DNA from: Phoenix dactylifera
Taxonomy: Eukaryota; Streptophyta; Magnoliopsida; Arecales; Arecaceae
Direction of reading: 5' to 3'
DNA: 64,000 bases
Assembly (NCBI RefSeq): GCF_009389715.1
Contig: NC_052392.1
Span: 33,094,125-33,158,124 of the forward strand
The position numbers were made by a program, and so were the translations under genes. The notes under the pieces are model-generated. The model had not been told where the DNA came from. It did not search any database and saw only the letters and a list, made by a program, of their open reading frames with translations. Positions 1 to 11,876 of the stretch are shown here, in pieces (within the stretch, counting starts at the first letter, position 1; each line of letters starts with the position of its first letter).

Positions 1-464
1 ACACAAGAGAAAGTATTTGTTTAATGTGAATAAGAAATCACCCAAGCATTTGTATTTTGGAACCTATCGTAGTAATAGGTTTACCTTCATGCAAATGAAA
101 ATACATCAAAAAGTTCTTTAGGAGATCAATGCACTTATACATTCCCTCAACTTAGCATAAGAGTTTCTAAGACAATCTGAGCGATCAGAATCATTATTCT
201 CATTAAGCATAAAAAGTTGCATCTTGCAACATGGCGGCTTAATATATTTCGGTTTCACAGACAATTAGATGAAGATAATAAAGGCAAGATTATAGAAGCT
301 TTTCTACAAGCTATTACTATATGCAGAGTATCTAAATATTTTACCCACGAACTCATGCATCCATGCCTGCCCGCAGAGATGCATGAGCATGTACATAAAT
401 CAAACTCAAAACCCCTTTGTGCAAGATACAAGAAAAAAAAGAAAAATCAAACACAAAATCAAAC
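1..464 (-). other. Intron 3 of the Nudix gene (partial)
   Basis: This AT-rich stretch follows the GT donor at the end of Nudix exon 3 on the minus strand. The next expected exon, which in this family begins with a VPNWLTYDFP-like motif, is not present here on the minus strand, so the intron should continue past the left edge. The plus-strand reading frame at 217-546 runs antisense through exon 3 and is a shadow. Confidence 0.6.
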
Positions 465-1617
465 CTCTGCAAGAATCTCTGCTGATGTAACTCCAGTTTC
501 TTCCCTTAGCTCTCTAATAGCAGCAATTCGAGGATCTTCTCCTTGATCCACACCACCCTGCAGCAAACTAGTTAATGTAAATACATCCAATAGATCATAG
601 TATGGCTTCCACAATCAACAACCTATCTTATGCAGTGCCCTAATTGTCACTATCGTCCAAGTTGCATAAGATTTTCCTGGAAAGTAATTATTTTTCAAAG
701 CACATCAAAGGATTCTGCATGATATATTTAATCAGAGAGACCATCTTCATTAAGATGGCTGTTTCCTTCAATTATTCAATGAACAATTATCCAGGCCCAT
801 AAGCAAGGCATCTGAGGACTTTATGGATTTCTTTGGCTTCATATCACTTCGCGCCAAAGCCAAGCACAACCCAAATTTTGTACTTCAGAAGAATCAACAA
901 GAACAACCACCCCGATAGATCCATACATATAAAGTTACGGCACTCAAACATCTACTAGCCTACAAATTATAAATTAACCCCCAACACATCTCAAGATCCA
1001 TATTAACCAATTCCTCAGCCAATCACGACGATGATGAATCACCTCCAACCACTCACTATGCAACCATCCAACCACCAAATTATGTTCTTCTCCTATTCGA
1101 AAAATCAAATAAAATCCTAAAGCACGACTGATTAAAAAGATATATAGAAATGCATCATTATTATACTGATTCGCATCACCAAAATCAAATGGGGAAGGAT
1201 AAAATTACTAACATCCCAATAATAACCACACCAAGATAAATATGAGCCATTTGGCATCAAGATCAACGAATTACCTGAGGCATCTGCCATGCGCCCGGGA
1301 TATCGAGCCTCGAAGCCGAAAAGATCTACCAAAATTAAGCAAATTCCAGATCAGAATTCGCCAAAAAAAAAAAAAAGAAAAAGTAGAAACAAGACCTTAT
1401 TAGAAGAATTAATGAGGCAGATGCCGACGTTTCTTCGGTAGCCCTGGGGAGGGGCGTCCATGGAGGCGGCGATGAGCTTCGGGGGGCGCGGGAGTGGCAG
1501 GTCCGAAAATCTGAGGAAGGAGGAAGGGCAGAAGGGGGAGAGGGCGTGATATTTAGGAAGAACGGAATAAACGTGGGAGACGGAGAGGCGGACGGGTCGG
1601 CACAGAGATGAAACCAT
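465..1617 (-). CDS. NUDT26: Nudix hydrolase, chloroplast NUDT26/27-like (5' exons only)
   Basis: Plant NUDT26/27 enzymes hydrolyse dinucleoside polyphosphates (Ap4A type) and ppGpp in chloroplasts. Three exons are read on the minus strand: 1617-1396, 1325-1275 and 557-465, all with GT-AG introns in consistent phase (introns 70 and 717 bp). Exon 1 ends with the family motif GYRRNVGICLINSSNK, exon 2 encodes IFSASRLDIPGAWQMPQ, and exon 3 carries the Nudix box GGVDQGEDPRIAAIREL followed by REETG, with the metal-binding REXXEE core. The start at 1617 gives about 52 residues rich in S, R and P and poor in acids before the ATG at 1461, as expected of a chloroplast transit peptide. A start at 1461 would give a cytosolic form. 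The C-terminal half lies beyond the left edge. Family assignment is firm; the choice between NUDT26 and NUDT27 is inference. Confidence 0.9.
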
Positions 1618-1744
1618 CCCTTCGCGTCCAGAAAGAAGCCAAGGTTGGAGAGGCATCTGCCAGGGGCGTGGCTCAGGGCAAGCGGGTCGGGTTGTGAACA
1701 TCGGATTGGGTCAGGTTGGGTAAAACGGATTCGGGCCAATTTTT

Positions 1745-2103
1745 TTCCCTCTATAGACGAGCGTTCCATCATCTTGGAGTGGGACTCCGCTACTACTGTC
1801 ATCAATTGGATCCGAAAGGGCAACCGTTGCATCCACCGCTTGCTCCGAGATATCTAGACAATAATAAGGGATGGAGGGGCTTTTTAGGCCAAGCACATAT
1901 TCCGTGAAGTTAATGGGGCTGCAGATTGGCTAGCTGCTTATGTAGCCCGTCTCCGGTAGTACTCTGTAGGCTAGTGATAGGGAGTTGCCTCTCGCACTCC
2001 GAAATATTTCATTTTTTTATTTTATTGGGTGCATCCATACTCCTCAGATATGATACATCCATCTTAGTAAAAAAAATAATAAATAATAATAATAAATAAA
2101 TGA
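1745..2103 (+). mobile_element. LINE 3' fragment (RNase H remnant with A-rich tail)
   Basis: Across two in-frame stops the plus strand reads like the C-terminal half of a plant L1-type RNase H domain: ILEWDSATTVINWI, then LLRDI, then AKHIFREVNGAADWLAAYVA. The pattern of an acidic strand, LLRDI and a (H)xxREANxxADWLA motif is typical. It is followed by the usual short 3' UTR ending in an A-rich AATAAT microsatellite (about 2069-2103), consistent with a 5'-truncated LINE insertion. It lies head to head with the Nudix gene, about 130 bp upstream of its upper start codon, so it may abut that gene's promoter or 5' UTR. Confidence 0.75.
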
Positions 2104-4200
2104 ATAGACCTATGAGCTTATGGTTGCAGGGAAATATCTTTTGTATGTACGAAAATGCCCTCATATTTTATTTAGTTTTGTTATATTTTAGCTGAATTTT
2201 TTCAATTTTAAGATATTATTTATAGCACATCATAATCTATAGCGGAAGTCCAAAAGCAGTAGTAGTGCCAGGAATTGAGTATTAATGAGAAGCTTTTATC
2301 TCGGCCTTCAGGTTTGATTTAATAAGATGAGCTCGAAGGCTGGTAATTGGATTTAGTATTGGGTATCACTACTTACATCATTTTTTTTCAGCAAAGACAT
2401 AAAGATTGGCTAAATAATGCCATGTGATTAAGATTAAGGAAGGGCGAAAGATAGTTAAAGAATAGATTAGGAAAAGACTCTATAGACTGATCAAGTCACC
2501 ATGTTTCACATAAGACATGCTGAGTGACATTTAAAGGAACTGGTTGAACCAAACTATATGATTACTTGAGGCATAGGCAGAGTCCCAAAAGATGAGTTGA
2601 GTATAGGCCGATGATGAATATAGTCGATTTAAGAGATTAGGTGTTGAATGAAAGGCCAGTTATATTCTGTTGTTAGTAAAACTAAGGATGATTACCAAAA
2701 ACTAGGATGTGAAAAGTTGAGCTTGATGCAGAGACTAAAACTAACTGCAACAACGATCAAAGACAAAATAATCGAAGTGGTGGTAACCAGAAAGAATAGG
2801 TACCAGCACTAAAGAAAGATAGCTATCTAATAGTTAAAAGAAGATGTATAAATATTAAATTGTAGTTATGAAAATAGACCCTTTGCAAATCAATGGTAAG
2901 AATTTCTATTTTATCTTTCAATTATTTTTTGTTATTTTTGTTTTTCTTTTAGTTCTTAATCCTTAGCCCCAATAGTGCAGCACCATAGTTATCGTGCTTT
3001 ACCAAGAAGGTAGTATCTAGTGGCGAAAGTCCTTCAAGATTAGGGCAGTAGAATCCATTACTATCTATCCTTTCCGGTTCAAACATCAGTAGCAAGCCCA
3101 TGCATTGATCCAACCCAATCATTGGTGGTTTTTACCTTTCCACAAGGAAAACACCTATGTTTTATGGTATATCCCTTGTTTATTTTCTTATTGGCAAATG
3201 GAAGAATAATTAAATAAAGGTTTGCTAAATTTTCAAGTATACTAACTTCTCTCTATTAAACTGAAATTTTGCATGCATATCCCCCGAATCCAATTTTGGT
3301 GGAGACGTTGTTGAAGATATGATGGAGGATCATATAAGCAAGGATACGTCAGATGTACCAACTTTTCAGGATCGAGTTTGGACATTTAGTTAGGTTATAT
3401 ATGTTTATAATAACATTGATATTAGCTAGTAATGAACTTCCTACAAAATTAGGATTGATGAGTTTAATCGAACAATTGTTATTTACTTTAGTTGCACTTA
3501 TAAATTTCTAGAATAAAGCATTGGTTATTACATCAAATCATTGTAATAGGAGATGGTGGATATTTGAAGAAATAATATTTGTTATATATTATTGACCACT
3601 GATAGCATCATTTGATTTTCACTGGTCTTGAGATGGACTATTATTTTCCAACTAGCTTAGAGGATGAATAAAAGAACTGTTTTAACTTGATGAACAATGA
3701 GAAAAATAGTATAACAATTGTTACTTTTGTTATATAATAATCATTAGAATATATGATGAAAAAATTGCACAATTATATACACTGCATGTAACATATAAAT
3801 AATATAAGAAGGTTCAATCTCTACCGAAAAAACAAGATATTAATTTTCCTTTTGAACCACTAAGCAATAACTTATAGTGCTATAAAGCTACAGTTTTCAT
3901 TTGCAATGACATATAGGGATTGAAAGAGTAAAACTCTGATTCTAAAACAAAAAAAAAAGCCAAAAGGTAAAACTTAATATATTAATTTAGATAAAAATAA
4001 ATATTTTATTTAAAATATATGCATGCAATCTGTGACTGAGAGATATATACTAATATAATAACAAACCACCAAATCTATACTATACATTAAAGAAGAGTCC
4101 AGAACTTTCCAGCGCAACCAAGTATCAAGCTCAGAGAGCAACAATACTATATTTTTTCTTATTTTTCTCCATTTTTGCTTCAAATTTGTACCATCCCTAT
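2104..4200. other. AT-rich intergenic DNA, no gene seen
   Basis: There are no open frames of useful length, no splice-compatible exons and no recognisable protein motif on either strand. The texture is that of old, decayed repeat DNA. Confidence 0.6.
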
Positions 4201-4204
4201 TTTC

Positions 4205-4380
4205 CTTCTGAGTTTTGCTAGCACCCATCAGAGTGCGCCAAGCATTAGCCCCAGAGCACTCCAAGTTTCAGCCCTCAAAACGCACCAAGTATGGGCCGTC
4301 AATCTATCCCAGGGCTCTCCGGAGCGTGCCAAGTGTCAATCCTAAAGTATGCCAAGTGTCGGTCATCAACGTACCATAGA
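4205..4380. repeat. Diverged short tandem repeat (CCAAGT-type units)
   Basis: The phrase GC(N)CCAAGTNTNNGNCC recurs at irregular steps of about 23-45 bp: units begin near 4217, 4257, 4282, 4324 and 4347, separated by CAATCY/CAGCCC-like spacers. This looks like an old minisatellite. Frames crossing it show the echo as repeated peptide phrases. Confidence 0.5.
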
Positions 4381-6060
4381 GCCCTTTCTTCACTTCTTTT
4401 GCATGGCGTGCACGGCATGGCGGAGAGGATGGATGTCCCTCCCCACCTAATTGACCTCGGTTGTACTCGTACATCTCTTCCATTCCTTTTCCTCCCTTTG
4501 TACTCCTTCCCCATTCATCCCATTTGCCTCTCATCATCCCCACCCCCTCTCCTTCTCCCCATCCCTTGTGGGTTAGGGTTAGGGTTAGTATTACGACCGT
4601 AAGGAGAGGAAGGCAATCCTTCTCTCAGCAACAACCCCACACGGCTAGGGTTTCTTTCCATCCTTTTTTGCATGTTTGTGTTTTCCTCTCTCCTCATCCT
4701 GGGTTTTAGTTGCTTCATCTTTCTTTTTCTCTCCCCCACTGTCGAGTTTCTCTCTTTCCCGATTGGAGATCTTGGTCGCTCACTTGTGTTCCCTCTCTCT
4801 TTGGACCATAGGGGCAAGAAGGCTAGCCTCCCCCTAGCAGCAACCCTCTGAATTAGAGGCAATGGTGGCAGCGAAGAAGATATTCGTTGGGGTGGGAAGG
4901 GGGGCCAAAAATGTTTCCTATTCCACCTATTTCGTCGGCCAAGATTTGACTTGGTTTTGGTTTTTTTTCTAATTTTTTTATTGGGAAAAAGGGGCAAGTG
5001 ATGCTAAAAGAGGGTGAGGCGGAGGGTGCCTCCATAAGCTTGAGGACGAGGTAGACGCCGTCCTCTGCCACTGCCTATCCTGCTTCACCCTACGATGATC
5101 GTGGTCGGACTATACATCGGCGACCTAAAGCCTCTCTTTTCTTTCTCTGTCTCTTTTCCCTCTCCTCCTCCCTTTGCTTTTCTCGGTCTCACTACAGCAC
5201 AACAAATCTACCATGCTCAACAAAAGTGAGTGCCTTCCTATCTCATCCTTCCTCCCAATTAATACAAGTTTTCAAATCATTACCATCATGATATGAAATC
5301 TGGATGTTTTATTTTCCTTTACAAGCATGATTTTTGGAATATTTATTATGACGATGGGTTGGTGACCCTGTAACAAAAAGTGAAAGGATTCGAGCAAGGA
5401 TGCATAAAGATTTTGGCACTGAATTATACAGGCTTAATATTAGTTAAGAGTTTGTCATTAACAATCTCTAATTAGATGGTCAATCATATACTAATTTTCT
5501 TCAGAATTGTTTTTGTCTCAGTTTTCTGCTCAAAGATATGAGCTAGTATCTTTAGAAACTTGTGATTTCATTCTAATAGGGGAGAATCTCCAAGTCTTCG
5601 ATTCTTCATTATTATTGATGAAGGCGTAATGAGAGATTCTGAGAAGTTTTAAAAATTTCACAAAAGCAGTAAGACATTCAAATTCTCTTGATACCTTAGA
5701 AGAGACCATAGAGGATTATAGTACAATGTAATTGATAGAGATGTACTCTTTATGTTGTGAAGATTGTTAAGGAAGGAAACTTGTATGGTGCAAGAAAAAT
5801 AAGTTGTCATTTGCTTCATGCGATCATTTTTTTCACTCTATTTATTCTGGTTTTACTTGAAATGGCAATTCAAGTAAAAAGGGCAAGTTCGGAAACCCGG
5901 GACAGAACTAGATTTTCTGGCTGTGACTTATTTCCCAAGCAATCTACCATCCTAAGAAATTATCTAATTATGTACCAAACAAAGAAAATATCCCATCTAC
6001 CCAAAATATCCCCAACTGCTTCAGGAAAATTACCCAATCCTCCACCGCCAAACCCTCCTT
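4381..6060. other. Intergenic DNA, pyrimidine-rich then AT-rich
   Basis: From 4440 to 5220 the plus strand is strongly C/T-biased, giving long but compositionally trivial open frames on both strands. A three-copy TTAGGG-like run sits at about 4570-4590. From 5220 to 6060 the sequence is AT-rich without a recognisable exon. No gene is supported. Confidence 0.55.
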
Positions 6061-6062
6061 TT

Positions 6063-6067
6063 TATAA
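6063..6067 (+). promoter_or_regulatory. Likely TATA box of the DUF7138-type gene
   Basis: TTTTTATAAGG lies about 125 bp upstream of the start codon at 6191, where the base composition switches abruptly from AT-rich to GC-rich. Transcription would start near 6095. Position and context support it; there is no direct evidence. Confidence 0.5.
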
Positions 6068-6126
6068 GGCTCTCGGCCCCCTCGATCCCTTTCCCCTCAA
6101 AACCCTATCTCGCCTTGGCGATCCAG

Positions 6127-6189
6127 ATGTCCCTTCTCTTCCCTGACGCGCCGGAATCGTGCCGGAGTTCGCTGCCACCTCGCGGGTGA
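6127..6189 (+). promoter_or_regulatory. Upstream ORF (20 codons) in the 5' leader
   Basis: If transcription starts near the TATA box at 6063, the first AUG of the mRNA is at 6127. It opens a 20-codon frame ending in TGA at 6187-6189, leaving a single base before the main ATG at 6191. Such an arrangement would be expected to reduce translation of the main frame or make it depend on reinitiation. Confidence 0.5.
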
Positions 6190-6190
6190 G

Positions 6191-6991
6191 ATGATGGAGC
6201 TGCCGGCCGCCGCCGCCTCCTTCCCCGTCGTGTTCTTCGACGGGGAGCGGGAGATCGACATCGGCACCGTCGCGGTCCATCCCGCCCTTGGCTTCAAGAA
6301 GTTCCAGGCCGTCATCAGCCAGAAGATCGGGATCGCTCCTCACCAGATCTCCTTCTCCCTCGTCCGCCGCAAGAAGGCCCGCGCCTCGCCGGAGGTCCGC
6401 CGCAAGGTCCCCATCGACGAGTCCTCCGACTTCGCTGCCATCGCTCGCGAGCGCGACTGCTTTGTCCTCGCCGTCCTACGCCGCTCGCGCCGCGAGAGGC
6501 GGGGCCGCTCCCGCCGGGGCCAGCGGCACGACGCCGCCGCCGCGGCGGGGGAGGCAGAAGCCGGTCAGAGGAAGGCCGTCGCCGCATCTACCGTGCCGGA
6601 GAAGACGATCCTGAGGAGGAACCCTGCGGGATCCGGCGGCGGCGTGGATCCGGCGATCGCGGCGCTGATGCCGGAGGCGGTCGGACTGGGGCTGTGGGAC
6701 TACGAGAGCCAGCTGCGGGACCTCCAGCGGCAGAGGGAGAGGTACCTCCTGTCCACGGCAGCGTACTACCCGTACTCGGCGGCGGATGGGGCATTCGCGT
6801 GGGACGCCGCCGCGATGAGGTCGGCGGCGCCAGAGCGGCCGGCCATGTGCGAGGAGTGCGAGAGAGCCAAGGAGGAGGGGCGCCCGCCGGGGTTCCATTG
6901 GTGCGTCTACGACGCGGTCACCGTCGGGTTCCGCTCGCCGGTGGGGCCTATCCAGCGGCCGCCGAAGAAGCATGTCGAAGCTTCCGCTTAG
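6191..6991 (+). CDS. DUF7138-type plant protein, intronless
   Basis: A 266-residue, GC-rich single-exon gene. The N-terminal 90 residues (PVVFFDGEREIDIGTVAVHP, then FKKFQAVISQKIGI) form a small compact domain with the style of a ubiquitin-like fold, followed by an RRKKAR basic patch. I recognise it as the plant-specific family annotated DUF7138, whose function is unknown. Residues about 110-150 are a low-complexity Arg/Ala linker. The C-terminal part carries CEEC (C220, C223) and HWC (H236, C238), a CxxC-x12-HxC spacing that could bind a metal, then VYDAVTVGFRSPVGPIQRPP. A second ATG follows immediately at 6194. Codons are strongly G/C-ending, as in many monocot single-exon genes. The opposite-strand frames are GC shadows. 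The coding call is firm; the metal-binding idea is inference. Confidence 0.85.
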   Translation: MMELPAAAASFPVVFFDGEREIDIGTVAVHPALGFKKFQAVISQKIGIAPHQISFSLVRRKKARASPEVRRKVPIDESSDFAAIARERDCFVLAVLRRSRRERRGRSRRGQRHDAAAAAGEAEAGQRKAVAASTVPEKTILRRNPAGSGGGVDPAIAALMPEAVGLGLWDYESQLRDLQRQRERYLLSTAAYYPYSAADGAFAWDAAAMRSAAPERPAMCEECERAKEEGRPPGFHWCVYDAVTVGFRSPVGPIQRPPKKHVEASA

Positions 6992-7909
6992 ATGAAGATG
7001 GACGGATGAGATTCGATGGACCTCTTTTTCCTTTTATTTTATTTTATATTAATTAATTATCAAGGTTAAAAAAAAAAAAAAAAAGAAAGAGGGAGGGGAG
7101 AAGACTTTGCGTGGGTGGGTTGGTTTCATGCATACGGTGGTACTCATAAAATTTTGGGTGCGGGTATTGAAATCGATACGGCATCTTGGGGTACGATGCC
7201 GGAGGAGCCCAACGCCCTTTTCTCGAGTGGTGTGTCTCTTTGGGTTGGCACATTAATTGATGATGATAGCATTTTTTTTTTTTTTTTCAAAGGGTTTGGG
7301 TATTGGTGATTACCCAAGGGGTGAAGCAACAAGTGGAGGCGTCCAAAGGATGTTGAGGGGGGAGTGATTGGGGACATTTTGACTTGGTCTTTGCTTTGCA
7401 AGGTATGGCAATGGTTTGGCTTGTTTGCACTTAAAGCGTGTAAAAGTGAGCAAATAGGAATGCCATTTTCCCATGAGTTTGTTCGTAAGAAATGCGTCTC
7501 ATATGTTCTGATTCTTCTCCTTCCTTTTATTTTCTAATAAAAAGGATACAATGAAAAATCTAATTGGGTGATTGCTTCAGTGAAGCAAGAATATGATTCA
7601 TGTGGATCCAATTGATATGAAATACTTATAATGTATTAGTTTGTTTTCATCACATCGTGTCTGATGAATGTGGATGGTAGATTCATTAGTAGCAAGTCTC
7701 GGAAGGTTATCCAATATAGATCGATTATTGTGGATGTTCGGAAAGGATATCCTAAAACCCTAACTCTTGCCTCGGCTGTTGTCGTCGTCTGCTCGGCCTT
7801 CACCAACATCATCATGATCATCATGTGACTATCATCTTCTCCTCAACCTCCATTGCTACCACTGTTGTTCAAGGATGTTAGATCAAGAGAAAGCAAAGCA
7901 AATAAAAAA

Positions 7910-7941
<32 letters not shown>

Positions 7942-9277
7942 AACATAGAGATTTCTAGGGTTTGATGTATGGCCAATAAGCACTAACGATAGGAGAAAGC
8001 TTGGTTGAGTACAAAAAAGAGAACCCCAGTATACAAGGTTCCAATCTCACAATCGCTTGAAAGTCAAGATCAGAAGGTATCATTCCAAATGCCCTAGGAT
8101 GGGTGAAAGATGGGTGAAATCTGTTCATGTATTTTTTCCAGAAGCCGTATTACATCTCACAAAATTCTCATGGGGTTTGGACACACTACGTAGGATTCTG
8201 GCTCATGCAATGGGCCTTAGCCCTGAGCCAAGGGCCCGAGTGGAGGCCTTTTAGAAGCCTATCCTATATTACAACACACACCATAACAATCACTGCTGCC
8301 GCTACCAAACCATATCACTACAATCTTCTCTAACACCTCCACCACCAGCACCAGCACAACCATCAATACAATCATCACTATGACCGCTACCTTCTCCACC
8401 ACCACTTGAACAAAGGAACATTTCTCAAAGATGATAGCTTCCCTTTTGTTAAAAGAAAATCTCTTTAATTTCTGGATTTTCTAGCATTGAAATTCTTTTA
8501 GACTAGTCATTCTTGGAATTCCAGCCCATGATTTGGCTCCAGACCTATTTGTTTGTAGGAATATATTGAGGATATCTAAATGATTTCTATTTTTGTAGGT
8601 TGGAATGTATTAAGATATTCTAAAAAAGAGAGAGAGAATCATAATTCAAAGCTCTATTTAAAGCAAGAAGTAAATCATGGTACTCTAAGATATTCAGAAA
8701 AAGAGATAAAAAGTATCTTATATTGAGAATCCAAATGATCACGAACGCTCTCTAGTTAACATAAGTGTATGCTCGTTCATACTCATAATACAATGACCTA
8801 AATACAAATATGAGAAAATAAGAAAGTCAATTAAGACGTATGAATATTGAATATTTCTAAACAAAAATTATTCAAAAAATAAATACATACTTACTTTCTC
8901 ACTAGAGCTCCTATAAATGATAAATGGTTCAAATAAGTAGCATAATGCCCATAAGATAAGTAATATAAGAATGAATATGTAAATGTATAAATAGTATCAA
9001 AAATACAACCATCATCCACCATAATTAATCTCATTCAAAGATAAATTTCAAATACATTCCAACACAAATATTTTTAACGCAGTTTCATAAACTAATAAGT
9101 AGAATAGTTCATGTAATGAAATGATATCATGTGCCAATCTTCAATGCTCCAATCATCCTGCAATAAAAATGATGATATTAGTATAATAGTTTCAACATAT
9201 ATAAACAAAAACAATAAACTATTTTTTTAAAACTACGTATCATATTCATTACCTTATTATAGTATATAAATTGATGT
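6992..9277. other. Intergenic DNA, no gene seen
   Basis: This contains the 3' flank of the preceding gene with long A and T runs (about 7069-7085 and 7270-7288), a GATA/GA microsatellite at 7913-7941, and CAC/CCA-rich low complexity at 8270-8410. Beyond 8420 the DNA is AT-rich with no supportable exon. Confidence 0.55.
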
Positions 9278-9697
9278 TTATTTGTTTGAATCTTCAACGG
9301 AGATAGAATAGCTATCCGACACAGTAGGAGAATCAAGATCATGAACAATAGATGCAATAGTACCTAAAACAAAATAAAAAAAGCTAGTTAAGTACTATAA
9401 ATAAGTTAAATTTTATAAAAATGTTATATAAAATATAAAAAAATATCTTTTTTCTCATATTTTAGCCAATCTGGGAGATAAATCACAGCTTCAATAATAT
9501 CAGAATCTAATAAACTTCGGAATGCATCTATCACTTGTCCACCTATGCTAAATGCTGATTCAGATGCTATTGTAGATACTAGAATTGCCAATATATCTCT
9601 TGCAATCCGAGCTAAGATATGATATTTTGGGCTATTAGATTTTCACCAACCAAAATATCAAAGATATCACCTTCAACTCATGGCCATACAAGTTCCT

Positions 9698-9745
<48 letters not shown>

Positions 9746-11432
9746 CAAAATATATTTTAACTTATTGCTGCCATACATTCTCCTTCATAAATTGTACGAA
9801 CCTTCTTTTTCTTCCTTCCATCTCATCAAACTCATTACAAATATATCCACTATCTCTTGATAAACCAATATCATGGATAAGTGGAATGAAAGAGGAAAAA
9901 AATTTTCTCACTATTAAAGCCTCTGAATGATATTATGAACATCACCGATCTCTTTTTCTCTATTCTAAGGATATATCCATGAGTAATAAAATTCCAACAT
10001 CTTCATTTTATAGCGAGGATCTAAGAATGAACCCGTTGCTAGCACAAGTTAGATTGCTACCAATATTTGTCAAACTTCTTCTTCATAGATAATGCCACAG
10101 AGAGAAAAGATTAATCCTTAGGATTTGTGCACTATTCAACAATTTGCTACTGAATTTCACAAAATTCTTGAAAAAGAAGATTTGCAGTTAGATATGTTGT
10201 GCCTGAAAGAAGTTTGATGATATTATAGAAATTTTTAAAGCTTGACAAAATACTTTTATCTCTTTTTATTAATCATTTGTTGGACACATATCAAATTTAT
10301 AAGATCAAAGCACTATAATCTTTTGAAGACCTCCTTATAGTAACAAACATCTCTAAGCATCCTATACATAGAGTTCCACTATGTAAGGACATCAAGAGAC
10401 AAAACTTTATATGTCTCCAAATTATATTCTTTAGCCCTTTTCTCAAACTCCTCAAATTGTAGTGGAGAGTTTCAAACGATCTTCACCATTTTTTGGATAT
10501 TTTCAATTGCTATATTAATTTTTTTAGTCCATTTTGTACAACTAAATTAATAATGTGTGCAACACATCTCATATGAAAGAATTGGCCATTATGTACAAGT
10601 ATTTCTTGAAGCCTTTTTATAATTTCTCTAATACAAACATCATTGGCATGATCATCGTCCAAGGTTAATACAAATAACTTACGATCAATGTTCCAATCAA
10701 TCATATTTTTGATAAATGTGTTGCACAAATTGACTTCCGTATGTCTTCCTCCCATATACATAAAATTAATTATTTTATTTTTCAAAATTCAATCATCATC
10801 AATAAAATGTGTTGTCACACATAAATATGACTTATGTTGTCTAGAAGTGAATGGTTGCACTTATCCATCAAGATAATGGACCAAACATATCATAGACGTT
10901 TTTTTCTCCTCTAAATATGCCTCCACAATCCCCTTTCTAAGAGTCATGTGACTCTTTAATTCAAAAGATGGCCACAAAGATTTAATAAAATCCATAAATC
11001 CTTTATGCTCAACCATAGAAAATGGATATTCATGCATAACAAACATATGTACAAGCTTCTTTCAGCTAACCTCTTCATCATTTTTATATGTGTCCAAAGA
11101 ACAACTATCGTCCTCTTTTTAATAATGATATTTGCAATATTTGTTGGCCTTTAGCATCAACATTCTTCAAAAATCGATGATAACTAGCGAGATAATTTTT
11201 CAAATGTGTTGTTCCTAAAGTACTTGCTCCATTAAATGTTCTTTTATAATAATCACATCTTGCTTCTTCTCTTTTAATAGTTTTTTCATCTACTTCCTTT
11301 TCTACTTCATACTTTGTAAAATCATCCCAAATTTTAGATGTTAGCTTTTTCTTTTTTTCTCTTCCGTTATGTTTGATTTGTAGGCTCAACTGATTTGCTA
11401 TTTGCATCTTCAACCGCCCCACTAGAAGACAT
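9278..11432 (-). mobile_element. hAT transposase relic (RICESLEEPER/DAYSLEEPER type)
   Basis: Read on the minus strand, the order is that of a plant hAT transposase. An N-terminus MSSSGAVEDANS starts at 11432. A BED zinc-finger-like region (KIWDDFTKYE ... HLKNYLASYHR) has only one Cys of the usual CxxC pair. Then come MHEYPFSMVEHKGF, a middle region (IDRKLFVLTLDDDHAND, then MRCVAHIINLVVQNGL), and the C-terminal hATC dimerisation motif LVSTIASESAFSIGGQVIDA with YLPDWLKYEKKD near 9430-9590. A small last exon reads TIASIVHDLDSP and stops at 9278-9280. Frameshifts (for example near 11355), stops and a CA/TA microsatellite at 9699-9745 break it, so it is inactive. I could not define terminal inverted repeats. 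Confidence 0.85.
9699..9745. repeat. Compound microsatellite (CA)n(TA)n
   Basis: About 15 CA units run directly into about 9 TA units, inside the decayed hAT element. Confidence 0.95.
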
Positions 11433-11876
11433 GATTAATAACAACTGCATTCAAATTAAAAGAAATAAAATATATAATAACCAAAAATATATTTACTGAT
11501 ATACAAAATAGTATAATGATGAAAGAACTTTTAACAAACATCATTGTTCCATAGGACAAAAATAATGAAAACTCAACCATCATTGTTGCGATCTAATCTA
11601 CATTTTCGGAAATATATGCTAAGTTATCTTCTTCTTTTTTTAATTAGCAGAATACTAGATCTTGTTTTCTTAGAGCATATTATCCATATTTAGATGACAT
11701 GGCAGAATTGCATGCAGATGTGAATATAAGCTAGAATGGAGAAATTCTGAGGCCAAAGGCATGTCAAAGGGACCAAAATGGACTGAACAAAAAGAAACTA
11801 TTGAGCTTCAAGATGCTATCAGTAATTGAATCATAGGAATGGAGAAAGGGAATGTATTGGGAAGTAGAGATGGCCA

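Noticed and set aside
4568..4592. Telomere-like TTAGGG repeat (three copies)
   Set aside because: Too short and surrounded by simple C/T-rich DNA; most monocots other than Asparagales use TTTAGGG, so this is more likely chance or a tiny interstitial trace.
4291..4997. Long frames on both strands (103-160 codons)
   Set aside because: They follow the pyrimidine bias of the region and show Pro/Leu/Ser or Arg/Glu monotony without motifs.
6315..6973. Minus-strand frames of 90-165 codons opposite the DUF7138-type gene
   Set aside because: Arg/Pro/Ala-rich mirror frames of a GC-rich coding sequence.
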